Assembly: GCA_965249685.1 (NCBI GenBank)
Contig: CBDFMN010000003.1
Location: 2,728,001-2,792,000 of the forward strand
DNA from: RH-AL1 sp965249685
Lineage (GTDB): Bacteria; Pseudomonadota; Alphaproteobacteria; Rhizobiales; Beijerinckiaceae
DNA: 64,000 nucleotides
Reading direction: 5' to 3'
Shown here: positions 16,251-24,772 of the stretch, in pieces
Position numbering within the stretch: the stretch's first letter is position 1
Layout: each line of letters begins with the position of its first letter
Program-made: the position numbers and the translations under genes
Notes under the pieces: model-generated
What the model saw: only the letters and a program-made list of their open reading frames with translations
Told to the model about the DNA's origin: nothing
Databases searched by the model: none

Positions 16251-17389
16251 TCGCCCACCAGGACCATGTCGTCGCGGTGGATCAGCTCCGCCCGGCCGGG
16301 CGCGCCGAGCACCGCCTCGATCTCGCGCGACTGCCGGCCGATGATCCGCGCCGCCATGTCCGCGCTGTAGGCGATGAGGCCGCGGCCGATCTCGCCGACC
16401 TCCTCCACCCGGATCAGCACGCAATCGCCGCGTTTGAAGGGACCCTCGACGCGCCGCACGCCCGCCGGCAGCAGGGAGTTGCCGGCCTGGATGGCGCGCG
16501 CCGCCCCGGCATCGACGAACACGGTGCCGCGCGGCTCGAGCGAGCCGGCGATCCATTTCTTGCGCGCGGTGACGGGGTTGGAGGGGCTGAGGAACCAGGT
16601 GCAGGGGCCACCCTCCGCGAGGTGTCGCAGCGGGTTGGGGCCGCGCCCGTCGGCGATCAGCATGGTCGTGCCGCCGGTCGTGGCGATCTTCGCCGCCTCG
16701 ATCTTCGTCCGCATGCCGCCGCGCGAGAGGATGGAGGCGGGCCCCCCCGCCATGGCCTCGATCTCGGCGGTGATGCGGGGCACGCTCGGGATGAGCGCGG
16801 CCTCGGGGTCGTCTGCCGGCGGTGCGCTATAGAGGCCGGCGACGTCCGAGAAGAGGATGAGGAGATCGGCCGAGGCCATGGTGGCGACGCGCGCCGCCAG
16901 CCGATCGTTGTCGCCGTAGCGGATCTCGGCTGTGGCGACGCTGTCGTTCTCGTTGATGACAGGCACCGCGCCCAAAGCGAGCAACCGCCCGATCGTCGCC
17001 CGCGCGTTGAGGTAGCGACGTCGCTCCTCCGTGTCCCCGTAGGTGAGCAGGATCTGTCCGGCTGTGACGCCGAACGCGCCCAGCGCCTCCGCCCAAATGC
17101 GGGCCAGCGCGATCTGGCCGACGGCGGCAGCGGCCTGGCTGTCTTCCAGCTTCAGCGCGCCGCCGGGCAGGGCGAGAACGCGGCGGCCAAGCGCAATGGA
17201 GCCCGAGGACACGACGATAACCTCCGCGCCGCGCGCCTGCAGCGCCGCAATGTCCTGGGCCAGCGCGTCGAGCCAGGTCCGGCGCACGCCTTCGGGGCCG
17301 ACGAGGAGGGAGGAGCCAACTTTTACGACGATGCGGCGGAAGTCGGCGAAGCGGGGGAGTTCGAGGGCCGCGCTCGCGTCCGCCCTCAC
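16247..17389 (-). CDS. proB: glutamate 5-kinase
   Basis: First enzyme of proline synthesis: ATP-dependent phosphorylation of glutamate. The 380-aa product has the amino acid kinase domain (IVVKVGSSLLVG at the start, IVVSSGSIALGRR, PVINENDSVAT, GDNDRLAARVA, GGMRTKIEAAKIA) and a C-terminal PUA domain (about residues 285-370) as in full-length ProB. The GTG start at 17389 overlaps the stop of obg (GTGA), the usual gene order in alphaproteobacteria, so translation is coupled. Length and all motifs are normal. Confidence 0.97.
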   Translation of the reverse strand: MRADASAALELPRFADFRRIVVKVGSSLLVGPEGVRRTWLDALAQDIAALQARGAEVIVVSSGSIALGRRVLALPGGALKLEDSQAAAAVGQIALARIWAEALGAFGVTAGQILLTYGDTEERRRYLNARATIGRLLALGAVPVINENDSVATAEIRYGDNDRLAARVATMASADLLILFSDVAGLYSAPPADDPEAALIPSVPRITAEIEAMAGGPASILSRGGMRTKIEAAKIATTGGTTMLIADGRGPNPLRHLAEGGPCTWFLSPSNPVTARKKWIAGSLEPRGTVFVDAGAARAIQAGNSLLPAGVRRVEGPFKRGDCVLIRVEEVGEIGRGLIAYSADMAARIIGRQSREIEAVLGAPGRAELIHRDDMVLVGD

Positions 17390-18420
17390 GGCTGCCACGC
17401 CTCCGCCTTCTCCGCCCGCACCTCCGCGGCGCGGCTGTCGTCGACGATCCGGGCGATGGCGCGCAGGGTTTCGGTGACGTTGGTGTTTGTCGCCGAGGAC
17501 AGCCGCAGGGGCGTGCGGCCGCAGGCGCGGCGCAGCCGCTCCACCTGCTTCTTCAGGTGGTCGGGCTCGGCCGCGTCGACCTTCGACAGGGCGACGACCT
17601 CCTGTTTGCCCGCCAGGCCGCCGCCGTAGGCGTCGAGTTCGTGGCGCACGGTCCTGTAGTCGCGCCCGGCATGCTCGCCCGACACGTCGACGAGGTGGAG
17701 GATGACCTGGCAGCGCTCGACGTGGCCGAGGAAGCGGTCGCCGAGGCCGGCGCCCTCGTGCGCGCCCTCGATCAGGCCGGGAATGTCGGCCATGACGAAC
17801 TCGCGGCCGTCCACCGCGACGACGCCGAGCTGCGGGTGCAGGGTGGTGAAGGGATAATCGCCGATCTTCGGCTTGGCGGCCGAGACGACGGAGAGGAACG
17901 TCGACTTTCCGGCGTTCGGCAGGCCCACCAGCCCGGCATCGGCGATGAGCTTCAGCTTGAGCCAGATGGTGCGCTCCTCGCCCGTCTCGCCCGGGTTGGC
18001 GCGGCGGGGCGCCTGGTTGGTCGCGGTCTTGAAGTAGGCGTTGCCGAAGCCACCGTTGCCGCCGCGGCAGATGCGGACGCTCTGGCCGATCGCCGTCATG
18101 TCGGCGAAGGGCTCGTCCTCGTCCTCGTCGAAGACCTGGGTGCCGACGGGCACGCGCAGCACCGCCGGTGCGCCCTTGGCGCCCGCGCGGTTCTTGCCCA
18201 TGCCGTGCATGCCGGTCCTGCCCTTGAAGTGCTGCTGGTAGCGGAAGTCGATCAGGGTGTTGAGGTCGCCGACGCATTCGACCACCACGTCGCCGCCGCG
18301 CCCGCCGTCGCCGCCGTCCGGCCCGCCGAATTCGATGAATTTTTCGCGCCGGAAGGAGACGCAGCCTGCCCCACCGTCGCCGGAGCGGACGTAGACGCGG
18401 GCTTGGTCGAGGAACTGCAT
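17386..18420 (-). CDS. obg: Obg/CgtA family GTPase
   Basis: Essential ribosome-associated GTPase of 344 aa. The glycine-rich Obg fold spans residues 1-158 (GDGGAGCVSFRREKFIEFGGPDGGDGG ending before WLKLKLIADAGLVG). The G domain follows with the P-loop GLPNAGKST, switch II DIPGLIEGAHEG and the SKVD base-recognition motif. The C-terminal OCT domain is absent, as is common. A 7-bp inverted repeat immediately upstream of the ATG could shape translation of its mRNA. The usual partners rplU and rpmA are not adjacent here. Confidence 0.97.
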   Translation of the reverse strand: MQFLDQARVYVRSGDGGAGCVSFRREKFIEFGGPDGGDGGRGGDVVVECVGDLNTLIDFRYQQHFKGRTGMHGMGKNRAGAKGAPAVLRVPVGTQVFDEDEDEPFADMTAIGQSVRICRGGNGGFGNAYFKTATNQAPRRANPGETGEERTIWLKLKLIADAGLVGLPNAGKSTFLSVVSAAKPKIGDYPFTTLHPQLGVVAVDGREFVMADIPGLIEGAHEGAGLGDRFLGHVERCQVILHLVDVSGEHAGRDYRTVRHELDAYGGGLAGKQEVVALSKVDAAEPDHLKKQVERLRRACGRTPLRLSSATNTNVTETLRAIARIVDDSRAAEVRAEKAEAWQP

Positions 18421-18447
18421 GGGATAGGCCTGAGGTGAGACTATCCC
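18421..18447. promoter_or_regulatory. inverted repeat abutting the obg start codon
   Basis: GGGATAG at 18421-18427 and CTATCCC at 18441-18447 are perfect inverted copies. In the obg mRNA they would form a 7-bp hairpin that ends directly at the AUG, with the only AGG-like ribosome-binding sequence in its loop. It may tune obg translation, or be a protein-binding site. Confidence 0.45.
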
Positions 18448-18594
18448 CTTATACAGCGTCTATAAGCCCGGTGGCTACTCGGCCGCCTATTCTAGCAGGC
18501 CACCTCATTATGGTGTCCGTTACACGCTTCTAAGTGCGTTCCACAGCATCCTGCCGAGGTGGATGAAAGCCGACAGATGAGACCGGACGCGCCA

Positions 18595-18966
18595 TTACAG
18601 CGTGACCTCCTGGACAAGCGCAGTCGCATCAACATTCAAAGTCCAGGCTTTCGCGAATTCCCGCACCTCGGCAATCGATTTGTGAGGATGGGAGGTCGTG
18701 TTTAAGAAGCGGCTGTCATCACTGCCGCTGCCAACAACCAACTCGTCGATCACATCTTCCACTCTGGCGCAGTCATCGCCAACGACGCAAACCAGGATGA
18801 CTTGTTCTCGAATGCATTTCTCGACGAATGCTTCAAGCTTTGGCCAATTCCAAGGCGGTGCGAACAATATAACCCGCTGAGCATATTGCATTCGGTCAAA
18901 ACTTTCGAGACGTGCGCCGCGCGCCGTTCTTTCCGGTCGGTGAGATGTCTCGACAGACTTCTTCAC
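18595..18966 (-). CDS. hypothetical protein (123 aa)
   Basis: Not recognised. The 123-residue product contains an alternating hydrophobic/acidic pattern resembling a small alpha/beta domain (VILFAPPWNWPKLEAFVEKCI, QVILVCVVGDDCARVEDVIDELVVG). It ends with an (A/E)FAKAW segment. The region is less GC-rich than its neighbours. The GTG start at 18966 has an AGGG sequence 7-10 bases upstream; an internal ATG (MQYAQRV) is an alternative. It lies 174 bp upstream of obg on the same strand but with its own gap, so it is probably a separate unit. Confidence 0.7.
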   Translation of the reverse strand: MKKSVETSHRPERTARGARLESFDRMQYAQRVILFAPPWNWPKLEAFVEKCIREQVILVCVVGDDCARVEDVIDELVVGSGSDDSRFLNTTSHPHKSIAEVREFAKAWTLNVDATALVQEVTL

Positions 18967-18988
18967 CGGTTTCCCTATACATCCTCTT

Positions 18989-19666
18989 TTATCCTAAAAA
19001 GAACGCCACCGCCATCGCTACCACCGCTGGCTGGTAGGCATGCAGCCCGTCATATTCGACGTAAGTGACGTCATAGTCCGCTTCCTTGAGCGCGGGCACG
19101 TGGACCCGGGCGCTGCGGTCGATCGGGATTTTCTCGTCGTCGATCCCGTGCGACAGGAAGATGCGCGGCGTCCCGGTCTGCAAGTGCACGGAGAGGAAGC
19201 CGGCCGAGGAGACGATGAGGTGGGTGGCGATGTCGCCGTTGGCGAGGCCGGACGACAGCGTGTAGCTGCCGCCGTCCGAATGCCCGGCGAAGGCAAGCCG
19301 CGTCGCGTCGAGGGCGAAACGGTCGGCGACGAAGGCCAGCGCCTCGTCGAGCCGCTCGCGATCGGGCCCGTGGCCGCCGATCACCAAATCCCAGGTCGGG
19401 AATTGCGATTGCGGCACAAGCAGGAGGAAGTCGTGCGCGCGGGCGTGGCCCTCCATCATCGGCAGGATGCGTTGCGCGCTGCCGCCGCCGCCGTGGAACA
19501 GCACCATCAGCGGCGTCGGCCGGCGTGGGTCGACGCCGTCGGGCACCAGCAGCATCGTGTCGCGCTCGGCCGAGAGGCCCAGTGCGTGGAGGCCGGGCGG
19601 CAGCGGCGGGGCGGAGGGCGCGCGGTGGGTGAAGGCGAGGCGGCCGGCGAGCCGAGGGTCGAGCAT
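18989..19666 (-). CDS. alpha/beta hydrolase (esterase/phospholipase type)
   Basis: Predicted serine hydrolase of 225 aa, related to bacterial polyhydroxyalkanoate-depolymerase-like and carboxylesterase proteins. Visible features are the oxyanion-hole segment VLFHGGGGSAQ, the nucleophile elbow GHSDGGS, the Asp loop FLSHGIDDEKIP and the His-containing end YDGLHAYQP. No signal peptide. The start is taken at ATG 19666; the upstream in-frame residues to 19693 have no ribosome-binding site. It ends 22 bp after the start of the hypothetical gene upstream and is divergent from the GNAT gene. Substrate unknown. Confidence 0.88.
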   Translation of the reverse strand: MLDPRLAGRLAFTHRAPSAPPLPPGLHALGLSAERDTMLLVPDGVDPRRPTPLMVLFHGGGGSAQRILPMMEGHARAHDFLLLVPQSQFPTWDLVIGGHGPDRERLDEALAFVADRFALDATRLAFAGHSDGGSYTLSSGLANGDIATHLIVSSAGFLSVHLQTGTPRIFLSHGIDDEKIPIDRSARVHVPALKEADYDVTYVEYDGLHAYQPAVVAMAVAFFLG

Positions 19667-19716
19667 TCTTCGTGGTAGACCCGTTCTTCCCACTTGTGCA
19701 AGGAGGGACCGTCGCG

Positions 19717-20199
19717 ATGCTGATCAGGCCTTTTGCCACTGGCGACGAAGACGTGGTGTGGGACATCCTGCGGCCTGTCCTCCGGGCCGGCGAGACCTAC
19801 GCGCTGCCGGCAGAATGGACGCGCGACGAGGCGCTGACCTATTGGGCCGGGCCGCCGCACGAGGTCTTCGTCGCCCAGGAGGACGGTGCGATCCTCGGCA
19901 CCTACTACCTCCAGCCCAATCTGCGTGGCGGCGGCGCGCATGTCGCGAACTGCGGGTACATGACGGCGGTTGGCGCCACCGGCCGCGGCGTGGCGAGCGC
20001 CATGTGCGTGCATTCGCTCGAGGCGGCAACGGCGCGGGGCTTCGAATCCATGCAGTTCAACTTTGTCGTCGCCACCAACACGCGGGCGGTCGCGCTCTGG
20101 AGGCGCTACGGCTTCGGCATCGTCGGGACGCTGCCCCGCGCCTTCCGACACCCGACGCTGGGCTTCGTCGACGCGTTGGTGATGTTTCGCGATCTCTGA
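19717..20199 (+). CDS. GNAT family N-acetyltransferase
   Basis: Protein of 160 aa with the GNAT fold. The start MLIRPFATGDEDVVWDIL is the normal beta1-alpha1 opening. The acetyl-CoA loop region is VGATGRGVASAMCVHSLEAA, a relaxed version of the Q/R-x-x-G-x-G/A motif, and NTRAVALWRRYGFGIVGTLP is the typical beta5-alpha4 segment. A strong ribosome-binding site (AAGGAGG) fixes the ATG at 19717. The substrate is unknown. It sits immediately after the convergent tolB end, where pal would be expected. Confidence 0.9.
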   Translation: MLIRPFATGDEDVVWDILRPVLRAGETYALPAEWTRDEALTYWAGPPHEVFVAQEDGAILGTYYLQPNLRGGGAHVANCGYMTAVGATGRGVASAMCVHSLEAATARGFESMQFNFVVATNTRAVALWRRYGFGIVGTLPRAFRHPTLGFVDALVMFRDL

Positions 20200-20203
20200 C
20201 GCC

Positions 20204-21523
20204 TCACGCGCTGAGCAGCGGGCTCCAGGCGGGGTCGGAGGCCGACGTGGGCGTCGGCACCGGAAACTCGCCGCGGCCGAACACGTCCGTCATGAAGATG
20301 CGCGAGGACCCGCCGTTGCCGGGATCGCGGAAGAACATCAGGAACAGGCCGTTGGGCGCCCAGGTCGGCCCCTCGTTGTGGAAACCTTCCGTCAGGATGC
20401 GCTCGCCCGAGCCGTCCGGCTTCATCACGCCGATGGCGAAGCCGCCCTTGGTCTGCTTGGTGAAGGCGATGTAGTCGCCCTTGGGTGACCAGACCGGCGT
20501 GGAATAGCGCCCCTCGCCGAAGGAGATGCGTTGCGCGCTCCCGCCGCCGGCTCCCATCACGTAGATCTGCTGGGTGCCGCCGCGATCCGACTCGAAGGCG
20601 ATGCGCGAGCCGTCGGGCGCGTAGGAGGGCGAGGTGTCGATTGCGTCCGTCTGCGTCAGCCGGGTCGTCGCCTTGGAGCGCAGGTCCATCGTGTAGAGGT
20701 TGGTGCTGTTGCCCTCCGAGAGGGACATGATGATCTTCTCGCCCTCCGGCGCGAAGCGCGGCGCGAAGGTCATGCCGGAAAACTTGCCGACCGCCTGTTT
20801 CTGCCCCGTCTCGATGTTCATGAACAGCACGCGCGGCTCCGCGCCGCCAAAGGTCATGTAGGTGATGTCCTGCGAGGTCGGCGAGAAGCGCGGCGTCACC
20901 ACCAGGTCGTCGCCGCGCGTGAGATAGCGCACGCCCGCCCCGTCCTGGTCCATGATGGCGAGGCGCTTGCGGCGGTGCTCGGCGGGGCCCGATTCGTCGA
21001 TGAAGACGACGCGCGTGTCGAAGAAGCCCTTCTCGCCCGTCACCTTCGTGAAGACGGCGTCCGAGACGATGTGGGCGACGCGGCGCAGGTTGTTGGCGTC
21101 GGTGGCATATTGCTGGCCGGCGACCTGCGCGCCCGAAGCGACGTCCCACAGGCGGAACTCCGTCTGCACCCGGCCGCCGCTGCGGTTGGCGCGCCCGGTG
21201 ACCACATATTGCGCGTTGACGGCGCGGAAGGCGTCCATCACCGGCGCCTGGTCCGGGCTGCCGCTCACAGCGTCGGGCGCGTTGACCGGGGTGATGAAGA
21301 CCGAGCGCTTGAAGTTGTTGGCGATGACCGAGGCGACCTGGCCGCCGCTGTCGCCGCCGAAGGGCGTGACGGCGATGGGGATGGGCTGGAACGCCGCGCC
21401 GCGGCGTACGTCGAGCGACAGGCCCTGGGCCAGGGCACCGGCGAGCGGGGCGGCGAGCACGGGTGCGGCGGCGAAGCCGGCGAGGAGGCGAGCCGCCTGG
21501 CGACGGGTGAGGGGAGGCGTCAT
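20204..21523 (-). CDS. tolB: Tol-Pal system beta-propeller protein TolB
   Basis: Periplasmic protein of 439 aa needed for outer-membrane stability and septal constriction. A twin-arginine-like leader (TRRQAARLLAGFAAAPVLAAP) ends near residue 32. The TolB N-terminal domain follows, then a six-bladed WD-like propeller with repeated YxPxGxxIAF-type strands (SPTSQDITYMTF, APDGSRIAFESDRGG, SPKGDYIAFTKQ). It lies 60 bp after tolA. The gene normally following tolB, pal, is not there: the next gene is a convergent GNAT. Confidence 0.96.
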   Translation of the reverse strand: MTPPLTRRQAARLLAGFAAAPVLAAPLAGALAQGLSLDVRRGAAFQPIPIAVTPFGGDSGGQVASVIANNFKRSVFITPVNAPDAVSGSPDQAPVMDAFRAVNAQYVVTGRANRSGGRVQTEFRLWDVASGAQVAGQQYATDANNLRRVAHIVSDAVFTKVTGEKGFFDTRVVFIDESGPAEHRRKRLAIMDQDGAGVRYLTRGDDLVVTPRFSPTSQDITYMTFGGAEPRVLFMNIETGQKQAVGKFSGMTFAPRFAPEGEKIIMSLSEGNSTNLYTMDLRSKATTRLTQTDAIDTSPSYAPDGSRIAFESDRGGTQQIYVMGAGGGSAQRISFGEGRYSTPVWSPKGDYIAFTKQTKGGFAIGVMKPDGSGERILTEGFHNEGPTWAPNGLFLMFFRDPGNGGSSRIFMTDVFGRGEFPVPTPTSASDPAWSPLLSA

Positions 21524-21583
21524 GGCGATGTCCTTGGGTTCAGGTCGCGCGCGCCGCCGACGGCGCGGACGCGTCGGGCTTGG

Positions 21584-22855
21584 TCACAGCAGCGCCTTCT
21601 GGTCGAAACGGATGATCTGGTCGCGCCACCTCTCGTAGAAGGGCGCGAACCGGTCGGGAATCTTCAGCGGGTTGCACTTCTGCACGGCCCGCACCGCGCT
21701 GTCGGCCAGGCTGCGCTGGTTCGGGTCTGAGGGCGGGTTGGTGAGCAACGGCTGGCCGACCAGCATGCCGTCCTGCTGCAGGTGGAGCCGCACCGCCGGC
21801 ACGTAATTGGCCGACGAGGCCAAGCCGAAATAAGTCCAGCAGCTGAGATACTGGCCGGTAAAATAGTCGGCGAGCTGCGCCATCATAGAGGGCGACAGCA
21901 CGGCGGCATTGGCGGTGGGAGCGCCGAGCGAGGCCACCTGCGTCAGCTTGGGGCCCGTCGAGGCCTTGCGCTGGGCCGGCGCGTGGTCCAGCAGCGCGCT
22001 GATGCTGTGTGGGTCGAACGCGCGTTGAGGCTCCTTGGCCTCGCTACCGCTCTTCGGTTTCGCGGCCGGCTTCTGGTCCTTCTTGTCCTCCAGCAGCTTG
22101 GCGAGTTCGTCCGGCTTGAAGCGGGACGGCTCCGGCTTCTTCGGCGGCTCCGGCGGCTTAGGCAGGTCGGGCGTCTTGGGCGGGTCGAGCGTCTTGGGCG
22201 GGTCGAGCTTCGCCTCCTTGACGGGAAGCGGCTTCCTCTCGGGCGACTTTGGCGGCACGGGCAAGGACTTGGCGTCCTTCTTCGGCTCGGGCTTAGGGCG
22301 CGGAACGGGCTTGGGTTCCAGCCCCTCGGCGTCGGGCGGCACATCCTTTTCGACCGCCGGCCTGTCCGCGGCTTTGAGGGGCTCGGCCGCGGGACGCTGC
22401 GGGGGTGTCGGTTCGGCGCGCTCGACCGGCGGCGGGAGCGTCGCCTCCGGACGCGGCAGGGGCACCGGCGTGGCGATCGGCGGCAGGGCGGCGACGCGCT
22501 GCGGCGGCGTCGGTTCGGGCTTGTCGGCCTCGCCGGGATCGTCCTGCGGCTTGTTGGGTGCCGGCGGCAGCGGCACGTCCTTCTTCGCCTCCTCGAGCGG
22601 CGGCTCCGGCTTGGGCTCGGCGACATCGGCCACCTTATCGGCGCGCCGCTGCGGCACCGGCACCGGCAGCGGCTTCGCGCTCTTCTCGCCCATCGTGATC
22701 TGGTTGAGTTCGCTTGCCGTGATCATCTCGACGGGCACGCTCTCCTGGGCGTCGTCGAACTGCGGCGGGTGGGCGAAGTTGACGACAAGCAGCACCAGCG
22801 CCGCGCCGTGCAGCGTGGCGGATGCGAGAAAGCCAGGGTCGTTCTTGAGCGCCAC
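21584..22855 (-). CDS. tolA: Tol-Pal system protein TolA-like, proline-rich
   Basis: Inner-membrane protein of 423 aa linking TolQR to the outer membrane. A single membrane segment lies near the N-terminus (SATLHGAALVLLVVNFA). Domain II is very long and rich in Pro, Lys and Glu with short repeats (PPKTLDPPKTPDLPKPPEPP), rather than the Ala/Lys helix of enterobacteria. The C-terminal domain (about residues 320-423) has AQLADYFTGQYLSCWTYF, VRLHLQQDGMLVGQP and the conserved CNPLKIPDRF end. The GTG start at 22855, 20 bp after tolR, is the only reasonable start. Identity is supported mainly by position and the C-terminal domain. Confidence 0.93.
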   Translation of the reverse strand: MALKNDPGFLASATLHGAALVLLVVNFAHPPQFDDAQESVPVEMITASELNQITMGEKSAKPLPVPVPQRRADKVADVAEPKPEPPLEEAKKDVPLPPAPNKPQDDPGEADKPEPTPPQRVAALPPIATPVPLPRPEATLPPPVERAEPTPPQRPAAEPLKAADRPAVEKDVPPDAEGLEPKPVPRPKPEPKKDAKSLPVPPKSPERKPLPVKEAKLDPPKTLDPPKTPDLPKPPEPPKKPEPSRFKPDELAKLLEDKKDQKPAAKPKSGSEAKEPQRAFDPHSISALLDHAPAQRKASTGPKLTQVASLGAPTANAAVLSPSMMAQLADYFTGQYLSCWTYFGLASSANYVPAVRLHLQQDGMLVGQPLLTNPPSDPNQRSLADSAVRAVQKCNPLKIPDRFAPFYERWRDQIIRFDQKALL

Positions 22856-22875
22856 CGTGCCCGACCCCCCGCGAT

Positions 22876-23325
22876 TCAGCTCTTCGCCGGCTCGGTCACG
22901 AGGGCGACCCGCTTGAACCCGGACGAGGTGATGATGGACATGACCTCGGCGATCTTGCCGTAGCTCACCTGGGTCGAGCCGCGCACGTAGATGCGCTCGT
23001 CGGCCCCGGCCTTGGCGACCTCCTTCAGCTTGTCGCCGAGTTGCCCCGTCTCGACCGGCACGTCGTTGACCGTGACGCCGCCCTTCTCGTCGATGGAGAC
23101 GGAGATCGGCTTCTGGTCGATGTTGAGCGCGGCCGCCTTCGTCTGCGGCAGGTCGATCGGCACCCCGGAAGCGAGCAGCGGCGCGGCGACCATGAAGATG
23201 ATGAGCAGCACCAGCATCACGTCGATGAACGGCGTCATGTTGATCTCGGCCATGGCGCGGTAGCGCGGCTGGCCGCGCCGCCGCCGTCCCCCGCCGCCTC
23301 GTCCCGCCGCGACACCCATGCCCAT
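22876..23325 (-). CDS. tolR: biopolymer transport protein TolR (ExbD family)
   Basis: 149-aa inner-membrane protein. A basic Gly/Arg-rich head is followed by the family signature AEINMTPFIDVMLVLLIIFMV, which includes the membrane Asp used for proton movement, and a periplasmic domain ending with the STQVSYGKIAEVMSIITSSGF helix. Works with TolQ as a proton-driven motor. It lies between tolQ and tolA with short gaps. Confidence 0.97.
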   Translation of the reverse strand: MGMGVAAGRGGGGRRRRGQPRYRAMAEINMTPFIDVMLVLLIIFMVAAPLLASGVPIDLPQTKAAALNIDQKPISVSIDEKGGVTVNDVPVETGQLGDKLKEVAKAGADERIYVRGSTQVSYGKIAEVMSIITSSGFKRVALVTEPAKS

Positions 23326-23355
23326 TGTTCAAGCCTTCCTAAGTCGAGGGGGTCT

Positions 23356-24087
23356 TCAGGCCGCGCGGTCGCGCACGGCGTGCTGGTCGATCTGGCGCGA
23401 GAGGATGGACGAGAACTCGTCGGCAAACCCCTCCATCCGCGCCTGCTTCTTGGCGACGTCGCCCGAAAGCTTGTTGTAGGCGACGAGCGCGGGAATAGCG
23501 GCGAACAGGCCGAGCGCGGTGGCGAGCAGCGCCTCGGCGATGCCAGGCGCGACCACGGCGAGCGAGGTGTTCTTGGAGGCGGCGATCGAGCGGAACGAGG
23601 TCATGATGCCCCACACCGTGCCGAACAGTCCGACGAAGGGGCCCGCCGACGCGACGGTGGCGAGGAACAGCAGGTTCGATTCCAGCCGCTCCACCTCGCG
23701 CGAGATCGACACGTCGAGCACTTTGTCGATGCGCGCCTGAAGGCCCATGAAGGACGAGCCGACATTCTGCACCGAGCGCTTCCACTCGCGCATCGCGGCG
23801 ACGAAGAGGCTCGCCATACCGGTCGCGGGACGCGAGGAGAGCGTGGCGTAGAGCTCCTCGAGCGAGGTGCCGGACCAGAAGATCTGCTCGAACTTGTCCA
23901 TCGCCCGCCGCGTGCGGCTGTAGAGGATGGACTTGTTGACGATGATCGCCCACGACCAGATGGAGGCGCCGAGCAGCGCGAGCATCACCACCTTGACGAG
24001 CAGCGAGGCCTGCAGAAACATGCCGATGACCGTCACCTCGGCGACCGGGGCCGCCGCGACGGTGGATGCTACATCGGCAGGGTTCAT
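23356..24087 (-). CDS. tolQ: Tol-Pal motor protein TolQ (MotA/TolQ/ExbB family)
   Basis: 243-aa inner-membrane protein with three membrane segments: one at residues 20-45 (SLLVKVVMLALLGASIWSWAII) and two in the C-terminal half (LLFLATVASAGPFVGLFGTVWGI and IAEALLATALGLFAAIPALVAYN). The GPFVGLFGTVWGIM segment is the family signature. The ATG at 24087 is chosen because the family begins shortly before its first membrane segment; the longer frame to 24213 has no ribosome-binding site. Second gene of ybgC-tolQRAB. Confidence 0.97.
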   Translation of the reverse strand: MNPADVASTVAAAPVAEVTVIGMFLQASLLVKVVMLALLGASIWSWAIIVNKSILYSRTRRAMDKFEQIFWSGTSLEELYATLSSRPATGMASLFVAAMREWKRSVQNVGSSFMGLQARIDKVLDVSISREVERLESNLLFLATVASAGPFVGLFGTVWGIMTSFRSIAASKNTSLAVVAPGIAEALLATALGLFAAIPALVAYNKLSGDVAKKQARMEGFADEFSSILSRQIDQHAVRDRAA

Positions 24088-24242
24088 GGTGGGGTCCTTG
24101 GCAGAGGTCCGTCGAAGCGGGGCGTAAGAAGCGAGGCGTGAGAGACGTGTCGTTGCGCGCAAATCGGTCAAATCTACGGCTTGACCCCGCGCCGTGCATC
24201 GCCGGCGGCGCAAGTTAAGCGCCGGGCAAGGTTAAGGCGAGG

Positions 24243-24677
24243 TTACCGGGGCGGCAAATCGACGGCGTCGGAGCCGAGTGCCATCCGCAGGGCGGCAGGC
24301 AACCGCACCGCGCGCCCGCCGCGCACGGCGGCAACCGCGACCTCCGCCTCCAGCAGGCGGGTCCCGTCGCGGTCGATCGCCTGGGCGAGAACCATGCTGG
24401 CACCCCTCAGGTCGCGCAGCGTCGTCGTCACCGCGAGCACGTCGTCCATCAGCGCCGGCCGGCGATAATCCAGCACCATCCGGGTGACGACGAAGGCGGT
24501 CCCGTCGCGATGGAGCGCCGATTGCACGATGCCGACCGCGCGCAGAAACTCGGTGCGGCCCCGTTCCAGGAACTTGAGGTAGCTGGCATGGTACGTGAAG
24601 CCGCTGAAGTCCGTGTCCTCGTAGTAGACGCGCAGCGTGTGGAGGTGCGATTTCGCCATGGTCGGTGGAGACGCCAT
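24243..24677 (-). CDS. ybgC: acyl-CoA thioesterase YbgC (hot-dog fold)
   Basis: 144-aa cytoplasmic thioesterase, first gene of the tol operon as in most proteobacteria. The active-site segment RVYYEDTDFSGFTYHASYLKFLERGRTEFLR contains the catalytic Asp of the 4-hydroxybenzoyl-CoA thioesterase-like family. An internal ATG at 24659 would shorten the protein by six residues and is equally possible; neither has a convincing ribosome-binding site. Confidence 0.95.
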   Translation of the reverse strand: MASPPTMAKSHLHTLRVYYEDTDFSGFTYHASYLKFLERGRTEFLRAVGIVQSALHRDGTAFVVTRMVLDYRRPALMDDVLAVTTTLRDLRGASMVLAQAIDRDGTRLLEAEVAVAAVRGGRAVRLPAALRMALGSDAVDLPPR

Positions 24678-24772
24678 TCCGCGCGGGACGCGCTACCTCG
24701 AGGGTCGTCGGCGCGGGCTGTGCCGCGGCGCGCCCTCACGTCAGGCGCCGTTGAACCAAAAGAAGGACCGGC

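Noticed and set aside
22120..22330. Proline/lysine repeats in TolA as a novel repeat protein
   Set aside because: Low-complexity Pro/Lys linkers are normal in TolA domain II of alphaproteobacteria, and the flanking tolR/tolB order fixes the identity.
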